The notes beneath the pieces are model-generated. The model was not told the origin of the DNA, did not search any database, and saw only the letters and a program-made list of their open reading frames with translations. From contig CAYRIF010000215.1 in the NCBI GenBank assembly GCA_964424205.1, forward strand, positions 1 to 6,421: DNA of 6,421 nucleotides, in the 5' to 3' direction. This stretch comes from CAYRIF01 sp964424205 (GTDB taxonomy: Bacteria > Bacteroidota > Bacteroidia > Cytophagales > Cyclobacteriaceae). This document shows, piece after piece, positions 1-5,095 of this stretch (position 1 is its first letter; the number at the start of each line of letters is the position of its first letter). The translations under genes and the position numbers were made by a program.

Positions 1-52
1 CGCTTTGTCTACTCGTAGCTGACGCACTTGGGACTTTTTCAGCAGACCCTAG
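1..52. mobile_element. Possible terminal end of an insertion sequence
   Basis: No gene with a start is visible here. The stretch GGACTTTTTCAGCAGACCC (31-49), read on the minus strand, begins GGGTCTGCTGAAAAAG. This resembles terminal inverted repeats of IS1182/IS5-like elements as I remember them; no database comparison was possible. It is followed by the 4-bp palindrome CTAG (49-52), which could be a target site. One frame is open from base 3 to a TAG at 54-56 and could instead be the tail of an unseen gene. The assignment is tentative because the rest of the element lies outside the window. Confidence 0.22.
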
Positions 53-65
53 TTAGTTTCCAAAT

Positions 66-80
66 ATACTGTAACAGTAT
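66..80. repeat. 15-bp perfect palindrome ATACTGT-A-ACAGTAT
   Basis: Two 7-bp arms are exactly complementary around a single central A. The spacing and symmetry resemble a dimeric repressor operator, but no start codon of a supported gene lies close by and no T-tract follows, so it is not an intrinsic terminator. It lies beyond the terminator of the leftward block, so it would more likely serve a gene to the left of the window or be incidental. The symmetry is seen directly; any role is a guess. Confidence 0.3.
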
Positions 81-125
81 GGCATTATCAAGAAATTATT
101 TGTTGCCCCAATTAAACCTTCCAAT

Positions 126-149
126 AAAAAAAGGAGCGAGTGCTCCTTT
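126..149 (-). terminator. Rho-independent terminator of the leftward sigma/DUF4252 block
   Basis: On the minus strand an 8-bp stem AAAGGAGC / GCTCCTTT closes a 4-nt loop ACTC (arms at 142-149 and 130-137). A run of seven T follows on the transcript side (bases 132 back to 126), overlapping the foot of the stem. It sits about 55 bases past the TAA of the last DUF4252 gene (205-207), the expected place for the end of that transcript. The plus-strand side has only a weak T-rich tail, so it probably works best for leftward transcripts. Confidence 0.85.
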
Positions 150-204
150 CCTTATTCCAAAACTATTCTCATCCAGAAAAAATCAGTGTGGAAATAACAA
201 ATTA

Positions 205-702
205 TTAAATACTATCCACCTCAATATTATTCATGAACTTTGCGACTTTCCTAGCTTTCATGCTTCCTAAGAGTTCCAAAAAGAAGTTGCCGTCTTCGCC
301 TTCCCCATACATCACCAAATCCTTTACAATTCCGTTTCGTTCTTTGACCATCACATAAAAATTACCGTCGGCATTTCTAATCGTCATCAAATCTTCAAAA
401 TCCTCCGCCTGAATAGATTTTCTAAAGCGCCTCATTGCAAGTTTATCCATCCCTTCTTTGCCTTTGGAAACACTAAAAATCCTCAGTGATGTGACTGCTT
501 TGGCTATTTTTTCCAAGTCCTCATCTTTCTCGTCGTTATTATACCAATTAAACATATTCAAAATATTGCCGCTGATATTAATATTCACAGCATCATCCTG
601 TTTGTCATATGTTTTGTAGATGTTCTTCAAGGATTTGCTTTGTGCATTCCCTAAAAATGGTAATAGTACCAATGTAGTAGCCATTATTATTAATTTTTTC
701 AT
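205..702 (-). CDS. Exported DUF4252 family protein (distal paralogue)
   Basis: This is a 165-residue protein of unknown biochemical function. Residues 1-20 are a signal peptide: MKK, a hydrophobic stretch, then a probable signal peptidase I cut after LGNA and before QSKS. There is no convincing lipobox. The mature part matches the DUF4252 pattern: an NISG motif near 42-45, an acidic segment (57-64), LRIFSVSK (73-80), DLMTIR (104-109), a beta-strand with VKERN (119-123), and a C-terminal NFFLELLGSM (139-148). The same landmarks occur in the same order in the neighbouring protein at 812-1327, so the two are diverged tandem paralogues. It is the last gene of the leftward block, 109 bp behind its paralogue, with a terminator after it. 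DUF4252 genes commonly accompany ECF sigma factors in Bacteroidota; a periplasmic or surface role under that sigma factor is inferred. Confidence 0.88.
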   Translation of the reverse strand: MKKLIIMATTLVLLPFLGNAQSKSLKNIYKTYDKQDDAVNINISGNILNMFNWYNNDEKDEDLEKIAKAVTSLRIFSVSKGKEGMDKLAMRRFRKSIQAEDFEDLMTIRNADGNFYVMVKERNGIVKDLVMYGEGEDGNFFLELLGSMKARKVAKFMNNIEVDSI

Positions 703-753
703 AGTTGTAAAGTTTAAGTTATTTTGTGTTTGTATTTTTTTTACTTGATGTTT

Positions 754-781
754 GAGGCACGAAGTTGGAGGTCAGAAGTAT
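754..781 (+). repeat. Four tandem 7-bp units of the GARGnnn type
   Basis: In the 109-bp gap between the two DUF4252 genes, four consecutive heptamers read GAGGCAC, GAAGTTG, GAGGTCA and GAAGTAT. The pattern GARG recurs exactly every 7 bases. The units are more G-rich than the surrounding A/T-rich DNA. Short degenerate repeats of this sort (AAGT, AGGT and GAAG phrases) are, from memory, frequent in non-coding DNA of Bacteroidota. No promoter is obvious in the rest of the gap (703-811), so the distal gene may rely on readthrough from upstream. Confidence 0.5.
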
Positions 782-811
782 AGTGTTTAAAGAAAATATT
801 ACACCTACATT

Positions 812-1327
812 CTACTTCTCCTCTATTTCTTCCAATTTTTCAAGCCCGTCAATTTTTACTGCCTTTGATAGTTTAGAGATGCTCTTTAAGTCTATTGTCC
901 CAATCAAGCTGAGCATAAAAAAGCTATTTTTTTGACCTGAGAGCATCAACAATTCACTGATTACTCGGTTCTTTTCTTTGATTAAAAACTTAAATTCTTG
1001 ATTCCCCTCCCTTACAATCATCAGTTCTTCGTAGCCACTCACATTTAGCTTTGTATAAATCTCTTTATAGAGTCTCACGCCGTTCACACTATCTGCACTT
1101 AGAATTCTTAGCCCTTTCAGGTTATCTATTTGCCTTTTCAAATCGCTGTCTTCGTCATCGTCGGGCAGTTCCGAAATAAGTTCAAACATTTTCCCTGAAA
1201 TATGCACCACCGTAAATTTCGGGTCATCTACATATTTGCTAAAGTACTTGCTGATGGCATCAGGTTGTGCCATTCCGTGCGCCGAGCAAAAAAGTAGGAG
1301 CGAAAATATTATTATTGTCTTTTTCAT
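812..1327 (-). CDS. Exported DUF4252 family protein (proximal paralogue)
   Basis: This 171-residue protein has a signal peptide (1-20: MKK, hydrophobic core, predicted cut after HGMA before QPD). A cysteine at 14 lies in the hydrophobic core, but the preceding residues LLF do not form a good lipobox, so I favour a soluble exported protein. The mature part carries the DUF4252 landmarks: HISG (42-45), a strongly acidic DDDEDSD stretch (56-62), LRILSADS (73-80), ELMIVR (101-106), IKEKN (116-120) and NSFFMLSLIGTI (134-145). It ends in a charged tail rich in K and E. It starts 8 nt after the stop of the putative anti-sigma gene, so the two are almost certainly co-transcribed. The start region is A/T-rich without a Shine-Dalgarno sequence, as is usual in this phylum. 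Molecular function is unknown; membership of a sigma-controlled envelope response is inferred from position. Confidence 0.9.
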   Translation of the reverse strand: MKKTIIIFSLLLFCSAHGMAQPDAISKYFSKYVDDPKFTVVHISGKMFELISELPDDDEDSDLKRQIDNLKGLRILSADSVNGVRLYKEIYTKLNVSGYEELMIVREGNQEFKFLIKEKNRVISELLMLSGQKNSFFMLSLIGTIDLKSISKLSKAVKIDGLEKLEEIEEK

Positions 1328-1335
1328 ATTATTAA

Positions 1336-1860
1336 TTATTTATTCTTTTTAAAATCTTTATACACATTCGAAGCAGCCTCTAATTTTGACAATGCCTTGA
1401 TGTGACTGTTCCCTGTATTCATCTTACGCGAAACCATTGCCAAGGCTCTTTTCACCTCTTGCAAAGCTAATTTTGGATCATTTATTTCTCCTTTTTCTGC
1501 CATTGATTGATTGGATGCCTGCTGATTTTTATTGAAAAAATACCCAGCAGTGATAAGCAATAAAACAGAAGCTGCTATTTTCAACCCATTAGATAACCAT
1601 GAACGTTTCTTTAAAGGAATTACCCGTGCCTCACTTATCTTTTCCAATATTTTTTCATCAAACCCTTTGTCCAAAGTCATTTCTTTGGCAGCTGCATAAT
1701 ATGCAAACAGCGGTGTGAATTCTTTAAATCGTTCCGCTACTTCTGCGCCATTAAAATACTGTTTTAGGCTTATTTCCTCAGCAACAGAAGTCTCCCCTTC
1801 CCAATATTTTTCAAGCAATGCTGCTATTATTTCAATTTGTTTGTTTTTACCAAGTCCCAT
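1336..1860 (-). CDS. Single-pass membrane protein, putative anti-sigma factor
   Basis: A 174-residue protein with one clear membrane helix at about 89-108 (WLSNGLKIAASVLLLITAGY), preceded by the basic cluster KKR (84-86). The positive-inside rule puts residues 1-88 in the cytoplasm and the lysine-rich tail, about 110-174, in the periplasm. The cytoplasmic part is mostly helical (for example LLEKYWEGETSVAEEISLKQYF), as in anti-sigma domains that grip a sigma factor. It has no cysteine and no HxxxCxxC zinc motif, and I see no FecR-like domain, so it is not a standard ZAS or FecR anti-sigma factor. Its ATG overlaps the end of the ECF gene by 14 nt, which implies translational coupling and matched amounts of the two proteins. 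The tail segment DPKLALQEVKRAL (128-140) fits a pattern I associate with similar sigma-linked proteins in Bacteroidota. The role is inferred from context and topology, not shown by homology here. Confidence 0.8.
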   Translation of the reverse strand: MGLGKNKQIEIIAALLEKYWEGETSVAEEISLKQYFNGAEVAERFKEFTPLFAYYAAAKEMTLDKGFDEKILEKISEARVIPLKKRSWLSNGLKIAASVLLLITAGYFFNKNQQASNQSMAEKGEINDPKLALQEVKRALAMVSRKMNTGNSHIKALSKLEAASNVYKDFKKNK

Positions 1861-2359
1861 AATTGTCTATGCTTAATAATTTTTCTTTAACTGTTTTTCT
1901 TGCCCTAAACAGATTCACCTTCACCTGATTCATGTCAATTTTCATAATATCAGCAATCTCTTTGTACGACAGCCCTTCTATATCTCTAAAGTGAATGACG
2001 TTTTTCTGCTTTTCCGGCAATTGATTTATAAAACCTTTTGCACTTTCCACTGCATCTTCTAATGCTGTTTTTTCATAAGGCGATACCTCCGCTACTTGCA
2101 AATCATAGGTATCTTCTATAGAGTTTAAATTATTGTGTTTTGATTTCAATCTATCCAGTGATAGGTTCCTTGTCAAGGTCATGCACCATGCTTCAATGTT
2201 TTTATAAAATTCAATCTGCTCATTTTTATTCCAGATTTTAATCAAAACATCCTGCACTACATCTTCCGCCTCTTCCTTATTCTTCAAATAGTTCAGCGCA
2301 AACCGAAACAATTTGTTTTTAGTAGGTAGTACATGATTTTTAAACTCTTCTAAAGTCAT
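1847..2359 (-). CDS. ECF-type RNA polymerase sigma-70 factor
   Basis: A 170-residue protein with the two-domain plan of extracytoplasmic-function sigma factors. Sigma region 2 spans about 13-78, with the core-binding helix EEAEDVVQDVLIKIW (29-43) and the -10-recognition helix around WCMTLTRNLSLDRLKSK (58-74). After a linker comes region 4 (about 106-160), with LPEKQKNVIHFRDIEGLSYKEIA and the helix-turn-helix up to VKVNLFRARKTVKEKL. Length and motif order are normal for the family. The start is well fixed: an in-frame TGA lies two codons upstream on the minus strand (2363-2365), and the next methionine is residue 60, inside region 2. It is the first gene of the leftward block and would direct RNA polymerase to a regulon that probably includes its own operon. 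The overlapping downstream gene is the likely anti-sigma partner. The signal it answers to cannot be read from the sequence. Confidence 0.95.
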   Translation of the reverse strand: MTLEEFKNHVLPTKNKLFRFALNYLKNKEEAEDVVQDVLIKIWNKNEQIEFYKNIEAWCMTLTRNLSLDRLKSKHNNLNSIEDTYDLQVAEVSPYEKTALEDAVESAKGFINQLPEKQKNVIHFRDIEGLSYKEIADIMKIDMNQVKVNLFRARKTVKEKLLSIDNYGTW

Positions 2360-2369
2360 ATATCAGGGA

Positions 2370-2395
2370 GACGATTCAAAAATAGAATTGTTACA
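2370..2395 (-). promoter_or_regulatory. Candidate ECF-type promoter TGTAAC-N16-CGTC of the sigma operon
   Basis: On the minus strand TGTAAC (2395-2390) is separated by 16 bases from CGTC (2373-2370), the layout of many ECF promoters (AAC near -35, CGT near -10). Lying just upstream of the sigma gene, it suggests autoregulation. Inside the spacer is TATTTTTG (2384-2377), which matches the Bacteroidota housekeeping -7 consensus TAnnTTTG, although no TTG is found about 19-21 bases upstream of it. Either box implies a very short leader (about 4-10 nt) before ATG 2359. The motifs are seen directly; their use is inferred. Confidence 0.45.
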
Positions 2396-2423
2396 AAATA
2401 AATTAAAAATATAAATACTCGTC

Positions 2424-2473
2424 ATACCAGAAAATTAATCCCCATATTTTAAAGGGATTAATTTATCTGGTAT
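2424..2473. repeat. 50-bp near-perfect inverted repeat
   Basis: The left arm ATACCAGAAAATTAATCCC (2424-2442) and right arm GGGATTAATTTATCTGGTAT (2454-2473) are complementary along 19 pairs with one bulged base (A2465), around an 11-nt loop. Neither strand has a T-run directly after the stem, and both neighbouring genes point away, so it does not look like a terminator. It lies about 30 bp upstream of the TGTAAC box of the sigma operon, where an activator or repressor site, a regulatory RNA stem or a miniature mobile element would all be possible. Confidence 0.7.
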
Positions 2474-2485
2474 CTCAAGAGATTA

Positions 2486-2509
2486 CGCCTGCCCGACTAC
2501 GTTCAGGCG
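2486..2509. repeat. GC-rich hairpin, REP-like intergenic element
   Basis: CGCCTG (2486-2491) and CAGGCG (2504-2509) are perfect inverted arms around a 12-nt loop CCCGACTACGTT; GGG follows. The block is strikingly GC-rich within AT-rich DNA. Phrases such as GCCTGAACGTAGTCGGGCAGGC on the minus strand resemble short palindromic repeats that I recall being scattered between genes in many Bacteroidota genomes, but I could not check copy number. The sharp base-composition shift suggests an inserted element rather than a host regulatory site. Confidence 0.5.
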
Positions 2510-2636
2510 GGGACAAATTTATTCATATAAAAGTTATGAGTAAATCTTCGATAATAACGGCAACACTTCCTCATTACTGCGGAACACAGCAAATTTACCT
2601 ATTTCAGTACACACACTAGGCATAGCCAACAAAAGA

Positions 2637-2752
2637 GGTTACTTTTACCAAGCAAAAAAACAATCATTATGGAAGCGCTTCTATTTGTAGTTATACTTAT
2701 TCTACTTTTTTCAAACAACAGCAAAATAAATGGTTAAAACAAAAAAGTAACC
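2637..2752. repeat. 10-bp inverted repeat spanning the DUF2339 start region
   Basis: GGTTACTTTT (2637-2646), before the start codon, is an exact inverted copy of AAAAGTAACC (2743-2752), just after the internal TAA of the DUF2339 gene. The arms are 96 bases apart. If both are transcribed they could pair and enclose ATG 2669 and the TAA in a loop. The left arm with its continuation ACCAAGCAAAAAA also resembles a GGTTACTTTT...AAAGTAACC hairpin phrase I recall as frequent in Bacteroidota intergenic DNA. The right arm lies in codons that fit the protein well (KKVT), so the match may be partly coincidence. Confidence 0.35.
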
Positions 2753-5095
2753 GAACTGCTAGGTAGACTCGACGACCTGTCATTTCCAAAAAAAGAAAAA
2801 CAAATTCAAAAATCACCTGTCAAGAAGGTTATAGAACGTCCTGCCATTATCAAAGAAGTAGTACCTCCAAGAATTGAAGCTGTTAAAACAATAACTCCCG
2901 CAGAAAAAGTTCAGCCGGTTATTAAGAAAGAAACTGAGACCATTAAAAAAAAGGGGGAAGAAATTGTTACTACAACGCCAGGGATAAAAAAGCAAGCCAA
3001 AAAGCAAAAATCTATAGACCAAATAATATCAGAGAAAATTGCTCAGTTCAAAAAGAACAATCCAGACATTGAGAAATTTGTCGGAGAGAATCTCATTAGC
3101 AAAATCGGTATCCTTATTTTAGTATTGGGCATTAGCTTTTTTGTGAAATTTGCCATTGACCAAAATTGGATTAACGAAGTGGCACGAGTAGGCATCGGCT
3201 TCTTATCAGGTGCGATTTTATTAGGATTCGCACACCGCTTGCAGAAAAATTATAAAGCCTTCAGTTCTATATTAGTCAGCGGCGCCATCGTTGTTTTCTA
3301 TTTCATCATTGCCTATGCTTTCAAAGAGTATGAACTGTTTAGCCAAACCGTCGCCTTTGCGCTGATGGTACTAATCACCATCTTTAGTGTAACCATATCT
3401 ATACTTTATGACAGAAAAGAGTTGGGTATACTTTCTTTAATCGGTGGCTTTGCTGTACCAATTTTGGCAAGTACAGGCAGTGGGAATTTCATAGTCCTAT
3501 TCACCTATTTGCTGATATTAAACATCGGCTTCTTAGTGGTTTCCATTAATCGAAAATGGTTTGTTATTAATATTCTCGCATTTATTTTTACACATATTTT
3601 CTTTATCGGTTGGCTGATAGACGATAGTAATATTATAAAAAACGCCCCTACGCTATTCCTATTTGCTTCGCTATTTTACTTGGTTTTCTATATGATGAAT
3701 GTGCTCAGAATTGCCAAAGAAAAAGAATACTCACTGAAACCATTGGTCATGTCTCTTTTCCTCATCAGCACCTTTGTTTATTACGGACAGGGATTGTTCT
3801 TGTTGGAAATGTTTGCGGATTCTCTCAAGGGAGCTTTCACATTGTTGCTAGCACTCATCAATTTAGCTACGGGTTGGGCGCTGTTAAAGAAAAATATCAT
3901 CGACAAAAAGACCATTTACCTATTCGTCGGCATGACGCTTACTTTTTTAACATTAGTAGGCCCTATCCAACTAGAAGGAAATTATATCACCTTATTTTGG
4001 GCTGCCGAAGGAGTACTACTCATATGGCTATCACAAAAAATAAAGAACAACGATTTCAAAATTGCCGCTTTTCTCACTTTAATATTAATGCTGGGAAGTC
4101 TGTTCATGGATTTTGAACAAATATATCAAGGCATAGATGAGTTTACTGTAATATTCAACAAAGGATTTCTAACCGGCATGTTTAGTGTAGCAAGTCTTGG
4201 CGTTACAGCGTTTTTGTTGTTCAAAGAAAAAACAACTTATAAAATAAGAAATATTGATTTTAACCCATCAAAGGTGGCGATATCGGTGATTATAGTGGGA
4301 GGCGTAGTCCTATACCTTACCGGATTGTTAGAGTTAACCCATCAGACCGAAAAATATTTTGACCACTACCTGGTCATTACAATCACAACTATTTACAATT
4401 ATGTGTTTGTATTGATTGGTATATTTTACTTACTTAAAAAGGACAATAAAAAGTGGCATGTACTAGGAGTTGTTGCTTCGGTAATAGCCATTTTATACGG
4501 TATTTTCTTCGTTTCTGAATTGCCATTCAGCGCATATATTTATACCAAAATAGATGCCTTAGCCAACCCATCATTTTATGTTCAATTCATCCTTTTAGTA
4601 TTGGTATTTGCCATCATGCGTATGCTATACATTCATGGCGTCGAACAGCAAATCAATAATAAAAAATATGTCTATTTAAGCTATTTCATCGCCACTGCCT
4701 TTGTGACATTGGTAAGTTTAGAATTACTCATCATATCAAAACCGCTCACTGTAGATGCACAGCTGATAGGAATACCAGACATCAGCAATAGCATTTATAG
4801 TATTGTCTATCAATCACAAATCACGGTAATAAAAACAAGTTTCCCGATACTTTGGGGAATACTAGCATTTATATTTTTATACTTTGGGATCAAGAATTCC
4901 AAACAAGAATGGCGAATATTTTCTTTAATTTTGATTGCTGTTACTGTAGTGAAATTATTTACTTATGACATCGGCAATGTAAGTCAGGGAGGGAAAATAG
5001 TAGCATTTATCATTTTGGGAGTCGTCCTCTTGGTCATCTCATTTATGTATCAGCGTATCAAAAAAGCAATTCTACAAGATGATGAGAAAAAATAA
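2669..5095 (+). CDS. Large polytopic DUF2339 membrane protein, frame interrupted by TAA at codon 23
   Basis: The C-terminal 656 codons from TTG 3125 are intact, but the true gene almost certainly starts at ATG 2669. Codons 1-22 encode a short hydrophobic helix (MEALLFVVILILLF), then SNNSKING. TAA follows at 2735-2737, after which the same frame continues NKKVTELLGRLDDL, a coiled-coil-like segment typical after the first helix of DUF2339 proteins. Next come a K/P/E-rich cytoplasmic linker (about 2783-3055) and the conserved entry IEKFVGENLISKIGILILVL (3068-3127). About 22 further membrane helices follow, with FWAAEGVLLIWLSQK (about 3994-4038) and the C-terminal KLFTYDI...SFMYQR motif typical of the family. 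The full frame is 808 codons, a usual length. No ATG, GTG or TTG occurs between the TAA and 3125, so a restart would lose the family's N-terminus. Function is unknown; the overlap with the next gene suggests a two-protein envelope unit. The locus may be a fresh pseudogene, a sequencing error, or rescued by readthrough. Confidence 0.85.
2735..2737 (+). other. In-frame TAA interrupting the DUF2339 gene
   Basis: The codons read AAT GGT TAA AAC AAA AAA GTA. A single change TTA to TAA would explain it, restoring KINGLNKKVTELL, a natural continuation. The next bases (AAC) do not form a known strong readthrough context, and no alternative start lies within 129 codons. Reading the neighbouring frame through the site also gives open sequence (QQQNKWLKQK), but this would need two compensating indels, so a substitution is the simpler explanation. 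Confidence 0.85.

Larger units (their letters stand above)
2360..2668. other. 309-bp divergent intergenic region rich in symmetry
   Basis: This gap separates two gene blocks transcribed away from each other and must hold both of their control regions. Read from left to right it contains the sigma-operon promoter motifs (2370-2395), a 50-bp inverted repeat (2424-2473), a 5-bp-arm palindrome ATCTC-AA-GAGAT (2472-2483), a GC-rich hairpin (2486-2509), and a segment (2534-2668) open in several frames but with no convincing gene. A weak -7-like box TACTTTTA (2640-2647) lies 21 nt before ATG 2669; it differs from TAnnTTTG at the last base. No gene ends in this gap, so the hairpins are not explained as terminators of the flanking genes. 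Confidence 0.6.

Noticed and set aside
28..270. Plus-strand 80-codon frame starting at a TTG
   Set aside because: It runs through the terminator hairpin and into the end of the antisense DUF4252 gene, and its translation has no recognisable features.
812..1327. Lipoprotein call for the proximal DUF4252 protein based on cysteine 14
   Set aside because: The residue before the cysteine is F rather than G, A or S, and a better signal peptidase I site lies at residues 18-20.
2424..2473. The inverted repeat as a rho-independent terminator
   Set aside because: No T-run follows the stem on either strand and no supported gene ends into it.
2813..3022. Minus-strand 69-codon frame rich in F, N and L
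   Set aside because: It is the antisense shadow of the lysine-rich linker of DUF2339; the plus-strand reading is clearly the family-like one.
3125..3127. TTG 3125 as the true start of the DUF2339 protein
   Set aside because: It would begin inside the first conserved helix, while the upstream frame encodes the family's IEKFxGENLxxKIG entry and a linker.
3874..4116. Plus-strand 80-codon frame inside DUF2339
   Set aside because: It lies wholly within a conserved membrane region in another frame and shows no protein-like features.
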